This document shows positions 8,166-15,241 of a stretch of 15,241 nucleotides of DNA, piece by piece. The DNA comes from Deltaproteobacteria bacterium. GTDB lineage: Bacteria; Bdellovibrionota; UBA1018. The notes below the pieces were generated by a model. That model ran no database searches, was not told the DNA's origin, and saw nothing but the letters and a program-made list of their open reading frames with translations. The stretch spans positions 1 through 15,241 of the forward strand of contig JACQAU010000168.1 of NCBI GenBank assembly GCA_016194835.1. Reading direction: 5' to 3'. The first letter of the stretch is position 1; each line of letters starts with the position of its first letter. Position numbers and translations under genes: made by a program.

Positions 8166-9155
8166 GTGATAAAGTTTCAAGATATTTCTAAAACATTCAA
8201 GTTACATCAAAAAGAACCGGGTCTGAAAGGCTCTTTTAAATCTCTTTTCTTTAGAAAATGGATTCTTAAACATGCCTTAAAAAAGGTTTCTGCTGAAATA
8301 AAAGCAGGAGAAATAGTTGGTTTAGTGGGTGCAAATGGCGCTGGTAAAACAACACTAGTAAAAATTTTGGCTGGAATTATTCACCCCACTTCTGGCAGTG
8401 CTAATATTTTAGATTATACTCCATGGAATAGACATACTGAATTTAGAAAGCAAATTGCTTTAATTATGGGTCAAAAAGCACAACTGTGGTGGGATTTGCC
8501 TGCGGCAGACTGTTTTTTACTTTTAAAAGAAATTTATAGGATTCCAAAAACTAAATTTAACAATACATTAGACTACCTTGTGTCTACACTACAAGTCAAA
8601 GACCAACTTAAATTTCAAATACGACGTCTGAGTCTAGGTGAGCGCATGAAAATGGAACTAATAGCAGCACTATTGCATGAGCCTAAAATTGTTTTTTTAG
8701 ATGAACCTACGATTGGCCTTGATTTAACTTCTCAAAATGCTATTCGCAGATTTATTTTAGATTACAGAAAAGCACATAAACCCGCCATGATTCTGACTTC
8801 ACATTATATGGAAGACATCGAAAAACTGTGCCGCAGGATTATTATCATCCGCAATGGTGAGTTTGTCTATGATGGGCAGTTGTCAAAAATATTATCAGAG
8901 CATTCTCAATATAAAATTCTAACTGCGAAGTTAGCTTCAGAACTTCCCAATACGCAGCAAAGCACTAAGTTTTTATCAACATTTGGCGAGGTAATACCAT
9001 CAGAAATTCATATTTTAAAAGTAAAAGTACCTCGCAGAAAAATTCCAGAGGCAGCTTCTGAAATTCTAAAAAACTTTCCTGTTATTGATATGAACATTGA
9101 AGAAGAAGAAATTGGCGTAATAATCGAAAAACTCCAACAGCAGGGATTGACATAG
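8166..9155 (+). CDS. ABC-2 type exporter ATPase (COG4586 family)
   Basis: This is the cytoplasmic ATPase of an ABC exporter. Of its 329 residues, about 1-240 are the nucleotide-binding domain. It has Walker A GANGAGKTT (55-63), a Q-loop in MGQKAQLWWDL (Q103), signature LSLGERMK (155-162), Walker B IVFLDEP (175-181) and H213 in LTSHYMEDIE. The long N-terminal insert with LKGSFKSLFFRK and the sequence MGQKxQLWWDLP are typical of COG4586, which pairs with two six-helix permeases. Those permeases lie downstream at 9403 and 10229. The start is GTG at 8166; no in-frame ATG gives a better one. The tail (240-329) is a family-specific extension. The substrate is unknown; relatives have been tied to drug or viologen export. 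Confidence 0.85.
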   Translation: MIKFQDISKTFKLHQKEPGLKGSFKSLFFRKWILKHALKKVSAEIKAGEIVGLVGANGAGKTTLVKILAGIIHPTSGSANILDYTPWNRHTEFRKQIALIMGQKAQLWWDLPAADCFLLLKEIYRIPKTKFNNTLDYLVSTLQVKDQLKFQIRRLSLGERMKMELIAALLHEPKIVFLDEPTIGLDLTSQNAIRRFILDYRKAHKPAMILTSHYMEDIEKLCRRIIIIRNGEFVYDGQLSKILSEHSQYKILTAKLASELPNTQQSTKFLSTFGEVIPSEIHILKVKVPRRKIPEAASEILKNFPVIDMNIEEEEIGVIIEKLQQQGLT

Positions 9156-9194
9156 CTACACTACTAATAAAAATTCTAGTAATATTACTATTTG

Positions 9195-9390
9195 TTGTTT
9201 TTAAAATAATTTTGTAAGACAAGGCTTTTGGGAGTACACTTCGAGGCCAGGATTGGCCGAGAAGACCTGCTGTCCAGTGGACAGCCAAGCCCAGGATGGA
9301 CTTGTAGGTGTACGAGCGCCTGGATGGCGCGAAAAGGGACCCACTAAAGCTGGATGCGAGCCTTGTTCTACAAAATTATTTTAAAAACAA
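9195..9390 (+). repeat. GC-rich structured element inside a 32-bp inverted repeat
   Basis: The arms 9195-9226 and 9359-9390 are inverted repeats matching at 30 of 32 positions; their AT-rich outer part is TTTTTAAAATAATTTTG. The interior is much richer in GC than the flanking genes and has no coding frame I would accept. On the + strand it can form hairpins 9245-9258 (GGCCA/TGGCC), 9269-9285 (GCTGTCC/GGACAGC), 9287-9303 and 9316-9330 (GCGCC/GGCGC). A longer pairing of GTACAC 9234-9239 with GTGTAC 9308-9313 encloses the first three. The element lies between the exporter ATPase and its first permease, ending 12 bp before the permease ATG. It could be a MITE-like insertion, a structured RNA, or a regulatory region of the exporter mRNA. 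Confidence 0.75.
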
Positions 9391-9402
9391 ACTTACTTAA
9401 AT

Positions 9403-10224
9403 ATGTTACCTACTAAATATATGTGGGCCATTAATGTATTTACACTTGAGTTAAGAAAGTACTTTACATATCGAGTGGATTTTTGGGTTAATTTTTTAGG
9501 GCGATTGTTTTCAGTTACAGTTGTGTCCTATTTTCTTTGGAAATCAATATTTCAATATCGTGCAGTTACTCAAATTGGTGGTTATAGTTTCTCTGCTATG
9601 ATTTTATACTATCTGTTCTCTCCTATTACAGAAAAGGTAATTATAGGCAACGAAAAAGATAATGGAATATCGTTTGAAATTTATGATGGAAGTCTTTCTT
9701 GTTATTTGATGTATCCTATTTCATTTTTTCTGTATAAATATGTCATCAAATTAGCACAATCTAGTTTTATGGTTGTACAATATTTTATAGCTTTAGGAGG
9801 TTATTTGCTGTTTTTTCAGATACCTCAGGACGTTTCTCTTAGTTTGTTGGGATTAATACAGTCTATTGTGCTAGCTTTGATAGCTTCATTTGTTTATTTT
9901 ACGTTGTTATCGTTAATAGAGCTCTCTGCTTTCTGGGCAGATAATATTTGGAGCCTATGTGTAATGTTAAGATTTAGCACTTCAATGCTTGGAGGCATAC
10001 TAATACCGCTTACACTTTTTCCAAACCGGATTCAAAATATTATTTTTTATACTCCTTTTCCGTATTTTGGGTTTATACCTATTCAACTTGCAATGGGTAA
10101 ATTATCTCATGCCTTATTATTAGAAGGTATAGTGTGTCTTTTTATATGGGAGTTGGTTTTTTTATTTTTATTCTATCTAGTATGGCTTAAGGGGCTTAAA
10201 AAATATACAGGAGTTGGTATTTAG
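9403..10224 (+). CDS. ABC-2 type exporter permease (COG4587 family)
   Basis: This is a 273-residue inner-membrane subunit of the exporter. It has about six hydrophobic helices and a cytoplasmic N-terminus of the type ELRKYFTYRVDFWVNFLGR, and family-like features such as FEIYDGSLSCYLMYPISFFLY and SLIELSAFWADNIW. COG4587 members pair with a COG3694 permease, here the next gene, and with the COG4586 ATPase upstream. The ATG at 9403 lacks a clear Shine-Dalgarno and sits just behind the inverted-repeat element, which could affect its translation. A second in-frame ATG at 9421 is possible. Confidence 0.8.
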   Translation: MLPTKYMWAINVFTLELRKYFTYRVDFWVNFLGRLFSVTVVSYFLWKSIFQYRAVTQIGGYSFSAMILYYLFSPITEKVIIGNEKDNGISFEIYDGSLSCYLMYPISFFLYKYVIKLAQSSFMVVQYFIALGGYLLFFQIPQDVSLSLLGLIQSIVLALIASFVYFTLLSLIELSAFWADNIWSLCVMLRFSTSMLGGILIPLTLFPNRIQNIIFYTPFPYFGFIPIQLAMGKLSHALLLEGIVCLFIWELVFLFLFYLVWLKGLKKYTGVGI

Positions 10225-10228
10225 TTTT

Positions 10229-11017
10229 ATGTTGCGTTATTTAAGGCTTTTCCTTTATTTTGTTAGGTTTTCAATCAGTCGGGCACTAGAGTTTCGCTTT
10301 GATTTTACATTTAGGATTGTCATGGATTGTGTCTATTATTTTGTAAATATTTATTTTTATAAAATTCTCTTTATTCATTCTCTACAAATTGCTGGCTGGA
10401 GTGAACCACAAATGATGATCTTTATATCAGGTTACTTATTAATCGACGCACTTAATATGACTTTATTTTCAAATAATACTTGGGCCATACCCATTCTGGT
10501 AAATCGTGGTGATCTTGATTATTATATGCTGAGACCGGTTTCTACTTTTTTCTTTATAAGTTTGAGGGATTTTGCTGCAAATTCTTTTATTAATTTGCTT
10601 ATTACTATTGGCATAATGACTTGGTCTTTTGCACATTATCCGGTTTCTTTGCCTGCCATTAATATTGTTCTGTACTTAGTGTTTATTATTAATGGTCTAT
10701 TTCTATATCATGCTATGAATATGCTTTTTATTATTCCTGTATTTTGGACACATTCGGTATTTGGATTTAGAGAGGTATTTTGGGGTTTCGTAAGAGTGCT
10801 GGAGAGACCTGATCAGATTTATGATGGCTGGATCAGAAAGTTATTTACTTTTATACTGCCATTTTGTCTAATGGCTTCTTTTCCGGCTAAGTTATTATTT
10901 GAAAGCTTAAATTCTCTAGTTATTATTCATATTATTTTTGTAACAAGTATGTTTTGGGGGCTAGTTATGTTGTTGTGGCACTTAGCTTTGAGACACTATT
11001 CTTCTGCGTCGTCGTAA
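10229..11017 (+). CDS. ABC-2 type exporter permease (COG3694 family)
   Basis: This is the partner permease of the exporter, 262 residues from ATG 10229. The start MLRYLRLFLYFVRFSISRAL followed by EFRFDF is the usual beginning of this family, so I prefer it to the upstream TTG at 10214, which would overlap the previous gene by 11 bp. AGGAG at 10209-10213 is rather far from the ATG (15 bp). Hydrophobic helices and the conserved region ERPDQIYDGWIRKLFTFILP followed by FCLMASFPAKLL support the family call. It lies 4 bp after the first permease, so co-translation is likely. A GC-rich hairpin follows the stop directly. Confidence 0.82.
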   Translation: MLRYLRLFLYFVRFSISRALEFRFDFTFRIVMDCVYYFVNIYFYKILFIHSLQIAGWSEPQMMIFISGYLLIDALNMTLFSNNTWAIPILVNRGDLDYYMLRPVSTFFFISLRDFAANSFINLLITIGIMTWSFAHYPVSLPAINIVLYLVFIINGLFLYHAMNMLFIIPVFWTHSVFGFREVFWGFVRVLERPDQIYDGWIRKLFTFILPFCLMASFPAKLLFESLNSLVIIHIIFVTSMFWGLVMLLWHLALRHYSSASS

Positions 11018-11027
11018 GGGATAGCCT

Positions 11028-11080
11028 TATGCCAGGCATCTCGCTTCCAGCTCACTCAGCGTCCGCTGGACGCCGGCATG
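11028..11080. repeat. GC-rich hairpin element after the exporter genes
   Basis: ATGCC (11029-11033) pairs with GGCAT (11075-11079) around an inner hairpin GCGTCC/GGACGC (11059-11064 with 11068-11073, loop GCT). No T-run follows, so it is not a standard intrinsic terminator. On the minus strand the inner hairpin reads GCGTCCAGCGGACGC, sharing the core GTCCAGYGGAC with the hairpin at 9269-9285. Confidence 0.5.
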
Positions 11081-11085
11081 TTCGC

Positions 11086-11099
11086 TTCAAATCCCCCTC
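11086..11099 (+). repeat. Inverted copy of the tRNA-Leu T-arm 3' sequence
   Basis: TTCAAATCCCCCTC repeats exactly the T-loop and 3' T-stem of the neighbouring tRNA-Leu, which lies on the other strand. The preceding bases do not form a T-stem, so this is not a second tRNA. It may be a remnant of a tRNA duplication or of an integration event. Confidence 0.5.
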
Positions 11100-11161
11100 G
11101 TGATTTCATATGCAATATTTGATCAAGCTTTGTTCTTAGACTTTAATATACTTTTAGATAA

Positions 11162-11244
<83 letters not shown>

Positions 11245-11300
11245 TAAGATGATTTAGAATAATTAACAAATTTCTTTCTCTACAACAACATGAAAAATAT

Positions 11301-11353
11301 TTATAAACACTTATAAACACTATTGACACTCTTTGTCTAAACAGTTATCTACA
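11301..11353 (+). promoter_or_regulatory. Tandem 10-bp repeats and promoter-like region before the ceramidase gene
   Basis: TTATAAACAC occurs twice head to tail (11301-11320). It is followed by TTGACA (11323-11328) and, after 17 bp, by TATCTA (11346-11351), a weak -10 box. The repeats and TTATCTACA (11345-11353) are each one base from a DnaA-box form, all on the same strand. This may be a promoter with a duplicated operator. The remaining bases between 11018 and 11405 hold only the hairpin, the tRNA and its flanks. Confidence 0.35.
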
Positions 11354-11392
11354 CCCTCAACTTAAGGGACTTATTTTAGTTGCACTACAGGC

Positions 11393-11402
11393 AAGGGGGG
11401 GG
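11393..11402 (+). promoter_or_regulatory. Poly-G Shine-Dalgarno of the ceramidase gene
   Basis: AA followed by eight G (11395-11402) ends three bases before the ATG at 11406. It is the longest G-run I see in this AT-rich window and sets the start. A slippage-prone tract at this place could alter translation. Confidence 0.5.
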
Positions 11403-11405
11403 TTC

Positions 11406-13529
11406 ATGTATATTTATCTTCGAAGCTTGTTAACATTAGTCGTGTGTGTGTTTTCTATTTGCCGCTTGTCGATACAAAAAAATACCATTGCCGCGGATCT
11501 TTTGGATAATCAAGGATTAAAACCTTTTCTTATCGGCAGTGCTATTAACGATATCACTGGCACTGTAATGGACCGCCCCATCATGGCCTATGGACTGAAT
11601 AAACAAACATCAAACGGCATCCACTCACGCCTTTGGGCTCGTGCATTTGTTATCGAAAATCCACACACTAATCAAACAATTGCCATTGTAAGCACTGACC
11701 TGGGCCTAATGTTTGATTCGATTAAAACTGAAGTGTTATTCAGACTCAATCAAAAACTACCAGGAGTTTTTACAGATGCAAACGTTATGATCTCGGCAAC
11801 TCACACACATGCTGCGCCTGGTGGTTATTCATTTCATGATTTTTTTAACTTCTCTACCAAAGGATTTGATTTTAAAAACTGGGCAGTAATAAGTGTCGAC
11901 ATTTATAACGCAATTTATAAGGCATATTTAAGCAGAAAACCCGGAAATTTATTTTTAAATGAGGGCGAACTAAATGGCGCATCTCAAAATAGATCACTAA
12001 GTGCTTATAATGCTAATCTTGATATAAGAACTTTTGAAACAACCACAGATACCACAAACTTAACTTTAAGATTTCAGCAAGAAAATGCTGAGCTAAAAAG
12101 TGAAATTGGTATAATAAATTGGTTTGCGGTTCATCCCACTTGTTTAAATAATAAAAATCATTTAATAAGTGGCGATAGCAAAGGTGCGGCATCAGAACTC
12201 TTTGAAAGAGAAATGGGCTATGCATATCTAAAAGCAAATTCTTTTATTGCAGCTTTTATAAATTCAAACGAAGGTGACGTGTCGCCTATGTTTAAAACTG
12301 ATCGTTCTGGAAACAGAATAAATGCTCATTCTGGAAACAGAATAAATGCTGATGACTTTCAGCTTCTAGAAAAAAGCGCAATGTCACAGTTTCAAAAAGC
12401 AAAAGAACTTTTCGAAACAAGCAGTAAAAAACTTGAACCTACCCGGTTAGATTGCAAACTAGCCTGGGTCAATATGTCTAAACTACTACTCACACCCGAA
12501 TTTGGTTTAGGTAAAACTAGATCACTTTGCCAAGCTGCCGTAGGTTATTCTTTTGCTGCCGGAGCAGAGGATGGACCAAGTGGAGTTCCGGGAATTTCAG
12601 AAGGAATCAAGAAAGGTGATTTTATTTTCCCGGCTCTTGAAGCATTTGCCTCACTTATAAGACTGCTTCTCCATGGGTCAACCATAGGCGAAGAATGTCA
12701 AAATCCAAAATTAGTTCTTATTTCTAATGCAAAAGACAAAACCGATTTACTGCCAGAGACAATACCAATGCAACTTTTTATTATTGGTTCATTAGCAATT
12801 GCTGGAGTGCCTGGTGAATTTACCACCATGGCCGGAAGAAGATTAAAAAGTCTATTACTCGAAGAACTGTCGCCATTAGGGGTTAAGACGGTTACTATTA
12901 GTGCAATTGCAAATGATTATTCTGGATATGTAACTACATTTGAGGAATATCAAGAACAGCAATATGAAGGTGGATTTACACTTTATGGACCATATACACA
13001 TCAGGCGTATCTACAAACATTTAAACAATTGGCAAATTCTATTGCAAAAAACAATATCCTTTTTATACATGAGAAAAGAAAAACCAGAGATAGCGAGTTA
13101 AAAGATTTTTTGACAGATTGGCTTGACGGAAAAAATACGTGGGAAAAATTTGGCACTGTTTTAAAACAACCACAAAAAAAATATGAAACAGGCAATACAG
13201 TCGAAATTACTTTTCGCTCAGCAAACCCGAATAACAGTACAGGCATTTTAGACAATTATGTGGCTATTCAAGTTCTTAAAAATAATATCTGGGTATCTAT
13301 GACTTATGATTGGAATTCAGAAACAAAGTTGGTCTGGTTTAGTAGAGAGATAAATCGTGACAGAGAAAGTGATAACAACAATCTTACAAACTTAAAAGTT
13401 TTTTGGAAAATTCCACCTAATACAACACCAGGCATTTATCGTATTAAGCATTTTGGCCATTGGAGAGTGCGCATAGATGAGGATCCTGTTTCTTTCGAGG
13501 GAGCTACCGAAGAGTTTTTTGTTAAATAA
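11406..13529 (+). CDS. Secreted neutral ceramidase
   Basis: This hydrolyses the amide bond of ceramide, releasing sphingosine and fatty acid; family members are secreted zinc amidases. The 707 residues start with a signal-like hydrophobic stretch (about 5-20). The catalytic domain has INDITG (48-52), QTSNGIHSRLWARAF (67-81), zinc-ligand motif ATHTHAAPGGY (131-141, H133 and H135), QNRSLSAYNAN (194-204), NWFAVHPTCLNNKNHLISGD (238-257) and NEGDVSP with the expected nucleophile Ser293. AAGAEDGPSG follows later. From about residue 595 comes the C-terminal immunoglobulin-like domain (ETGNTVEITFRSANPN, ending PGIYRIKHFGHWR). Length and motifs match the family. An 8-residue tandem duplication lies just after the nucleophile loop. 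The gene appears to be transcribed alone. Targets could be host, prey or self sphingolipids. Confidence 0.9.
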   Translation: MYIYLRSLLTLVVCVFSICRLSIQKNTIAADLLDNQGLKPFLIGSAINDITGTVMDRPIMAYGLNKQTSNGIHSRLWARAFVIENPHTNQTIAIVSTDLGLMFDSIKTEVLFRLNQKLPGVFTDANVMISATHTHAAPGGYSFHDFFNFSTKGFDFKNWAVISVDIYNAIYKAYLSRKPGNLFLNEGELNGASQNRSLSAYNANLDIRTFETTTDTTNLTLRFQQENAELKSEIGIINWFAVHPTCLNNKNHLISGDSKGAASELFEREMGYAYLKANSFIAAFINSNEGDVSPMFKTDRSGNRINAHSGNRINADDFQLLEKSAMSQFQKAKELFETSSKKLEPTRLDCKLAWVNMSKLLLTPEFGLGKTRSLCQAAVGYSFAAGAEDGPSGVPGISEGIKKGDFIFPALEAFASLIRLLLHGSTIGEECQNPKLVLISNAKDKTDLLPETIPMQLFIIGSLAIAGVPGEFTTMAGRRLKSLLLEELSPLGVKTVTISAIANDYSGYVTTFEEYQEQQYEGGFTLYGPYTHQAYLQTFKQLANSIAKNNILFIHEKRKTRDSELKDFLTDWLDGKNTWEKFGTVLKQPQKKYETGNTVEITFRSANPNNSTGILDNYVAIQVLKNNIWVSMTYDWNSETKLVWFSREINRDRESDNNNLTNLKVFWKIPPNTTPGIYRIKHFGHWRVRIDEDPVSFEGATEEFFVK
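12306..12353 (+). repeat. 24-bp tandem duplication inside the ceramidase gene
   Basis: Two head-to-tail 24-bp units (12306-12329 and 12330-12353) differ at one base and encode SGNRINAH and SGNRINAD. The duplication keeps the frame. The near-identity points to a recent slippage event. Confidence 0.85.
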
Positions 13530-13695
13530 TTTCCAGTAATTGGTAAGTTTTTTTCAGCTGTTAAAATTTGACAAATTTAGTAACTAATAGTAATACCCCA
13601 TAGAGCCTCTGTGTTAACGAATTGTTTAATAAAGCCTTGATGTTTATCGGTATATTTAGATGACATGTATATACAGATATAAAAAGTGACAAGTA

Positions 13696-15216
13696 ATGAC
13701 ATTTATTAGGATATTAGCTTATAATTGCATTTATATTTTTTCTATTATTATTATTAATTTGCATACCTTAAGAGCCAATCCTAATATAATTAGTTCACTG
13801 CCATCTGAAATTTATGTTTTTGATTTGTCAAATACATCAACTCAGGCAGGCTTAACAACAGCAGAGACATTAACAATCTGGGTACACGATCCACGTAATA
13901 CTATAACAAAAGGAGATTTTTGGCGTTTTGCTACTATTAGAGGTTTTGATGTATTTGGACCTAAAAAATTTGTTATTTTAGGTGGAGGAACAGCGAGAAA
14001 TAACAATAACAAAAGTGATCCTCCTTGTTATGGGATATTTTTTTTAGATCGATCAGAAGATTTATATTTTATAAACCCAAATAACCCACATACAGGCTCA
14101 ATTGATAAAGTAATGAATATAAAGAGCATAGCCGCGTTGTATGAACTAACCGACAATATGTTAATAGCAATAGATAATAATAACAATGAAATTACAATTA
14201 TTGCAACAGCGCGCATGACTCCAACTCCATTATTAACACAAAAAATAGTTTTTCAAAAATCTGGAATAAATATTAATGATTTCTCTGCTCAATTTGGTGA
14301 AATTGTTGATATTAAAAAACTAGCCTCAGGGCAATTGGCAGTTTTAACTAAAAGACACTTGTTACTTATTAATAGAAAAATCAATTATCCAAGCAATCAA
14401 GCACCCAGTGTAATATATGATATAGTAAATGATATTAATATTGATGACGCTTCCTTGTTTGGAGGTGCACTGCAAGCAATAAGTTTTGTAGCAAATCTAG
14501 AACACGCTTGGGTGTTAACAGGCTTTGGTGCGTCAGTTAATATACTAAATACATATATTTTAAATATTAACTGGCGCACAAGAACAATTGATCCAATACT
14601 AGGTAGAATCCCTGGAGGCATGGCAAATTCTTACTATGGACTCAAATTATTAGATATTGATCCAAATACAGGAAACCTTTTGGTTCAACATGTCGGAGAT
14701 CTGAGTTATTGGGATGTACAAAGTAAAACTTGGAATACAGCATTGTCAGGGTTTTTCCCCAACGCTCTTGATGTTGCAGATATAAACTATTCTCCACTTG
14801 GAGTACAACTACCTCGAAGTGCTCAAGCACAACCAGGCAGCCAAACTCCTACTATACCAATTGACATTGGTGCAAATCCTGATAACCCAAAAACAAAGGC
14901 AGATTTTATAGCACTAATTGCAAGCACTATTACCAAACCCAAACCAGGAACATCTGATGAGACAGTAGGAAACTACGCTATGTCTATAAGCGCTATAGGG
15001 GCCAGTAAACCAAAAGACATTTTATTTAATAAAATAATGGACTTACCTACTGCTATACTAGCTGAGCTAGGCCTTGTTACACATGGCATGGGAGTTATTC
15101 CCATTGATCATTCAAGAAGGACAAATCCACTAACCCGTGAACAAATTGCACATGTTTTAGCAAAACACTATGGTAGCTCTTCGCATTGTGAAGGTGCTTT
15201 AACCGCAAGTCCTTAA
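13696..15216 (+). CDS. Secreted protein of unknown function
   Basis: I do not recognise the family. The 506-residue product has an N-terminal signal-like segment (about 8-27, ILAYNCIYIFSIIIINLHTL, then RAN). The body is rich in short beta-type segments separated by Asn- and Asp-rich turns (ARNNNNKSD, YFINPNNPH, AIDNNNNEITI). A propeller-like fold is suggested by segments such as LASGQLAVLTKRHLLLINR and LLDIDPNTGNLLVQHV. There are only two cysteines in the mature part, PCYG and HCEG. The C-terminal third (from about 375) changes style: PGSQTPTIPIDIGANPDNPK, then helices ending TREQIAHVLAKHYG. The ATG has no strong ribosome site. It lies 166 bp after the ceramidase gene on the same strand and may be separately transcribed. 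Confidence 0.6.
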   Translation: MTFIRILAYNCIYIFSIIIINLHTLRANPNIISSLPSEIYVFDLSNTSTQAGLTTAETLTIWVHDPRNTITKGDFWRFATIRGFDVFGPKKFVILGGGTARNNNNKSDPPCYGIFFLDRSEDLYFINPNNPHTGSIDKVMNIKSIAALYELTDNMLIAIDNNNNEITIIATARMTPTPLLTQKIVFQKSGININDFSAQFGEIVDIKKLASGQLAVLTKRHLLLINRKINYPSNQAPSVIYDIVNDINIDDASLFGGALQAISFVANLEHAWVLTGFGASVNILNTYILNINWRTRTIDPILGRIPGGMANSYYGLKLLDIDPNTGNLLVQHVGDLSYWDVQSKTWNTALSGFFPNALDVADINYSPLGVQLPRSAQAQPGSQTPTIPIDIGANPDNPKTKADFIALIASTITKPKPGTSDETVGNYAMSISAIGASKPKDILFNKIMDLPTAILAELGLVTHGMGVIPIDHSRRTNPLTREQIAHVLAKHYGSSSHCEGALTASP

Positions 15217-15241
15217 TTAGCTTTTTTTAAATATTTCAAAA

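Noticed and set aside
9082..9288. Minus-strand frame of 68 codons running into the inverted-repeat element
   Set aside because: It is antisense to the ATPase end and part of a structured non-coding element; no start signal.
11030..11105. Possible second tRNA on the plus strand
   Set aside because: It has a T-loop-like sequence, but the bases before it do not pair with CCCCC and no acceptor or anticodon stem can be formed.
13530..13575. Possible terminator after the ceramidase gene (CCAGTAATTGG followed by a T-run)
   Set aside because: The stem is only about four pairs with a three-base loop, too weak to call.
15214..15241. T-run after the last gene as a terminator
   Set aside because: There are seven T but no convincing stem before them within the window.

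Overview
The window is an AT-rich stretch of a Gram-negative bacterial chromosome. Exported proteins, an outer-membrane-type beta-barrel protein, an ABC exporter of the COG4586/COG4587/COG3694 type and a neutral ceramidase suggest a deltaproteobacterial or Bdellovibrionota-like organism. That assignment is inference from gene content and protein style, not from a marker gene.

Layout. 1-1185 is the 3' part of a protein O-mannosyltransferase gene, cut by the window edge. Convergent to it and overlapping its 3' end (1138-1743, minus) is a truncated XerC/D-like tyrosine recombinase that has lost its first catalytic arginine and most of the catalytic domain. 1798-6136 is a liv-type branched-chain amino acid ABC uptake operon: binding protein, two permeases and two ATPases. 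The last gene, livF, lacks the N-terminal ~60 residues with the Walker A motif. 6133-7289 (minus) is one exported-protein gene split in two by a one-base frameshift in an A-run. 7433-8122 is a small outer-membrane-like protein, followed 43 bp later by an ABC-2 exporter: ATPase 8166-9155 and permeases 9403-10224 and 10229-11017. The ATPase and the first permease are separated by a 196-bp GC-richer inverted-repeat element (9195-9390).

A second GC-rich hairpin element lies right after the last permease, followed by tRNA-Leu(GAG) on the minus strand. 11406-13529 encodes a secreted neutral ceramidase, and 13696-15216 a secreted protein I do not recognise.

How the parts work together. The liv operon would import branched-chain or related amino acids, but the broken ATPase raises doubt about its activity. 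The exporter triad moves an unknown substrate; the beta-barrel gene just upstream may be co-transcribed with it. The ceramidase would release fatty acid and sphingosine from ceramide outside the cytoplasm.

The most unusual feature is the 9195-9390 element. Inside a 32-bp inverted repeat it has four GGAT motifs on the transcribed strand, each of which can be drawn in a hairpin loop. This is the architecture of CsrA/RsmA-binding RNAs, but a MITE-like insertion is the main alternative. Several lesions (livF, the split gene, the recombinase) suggest gene decay, or sequence errors that need checking.
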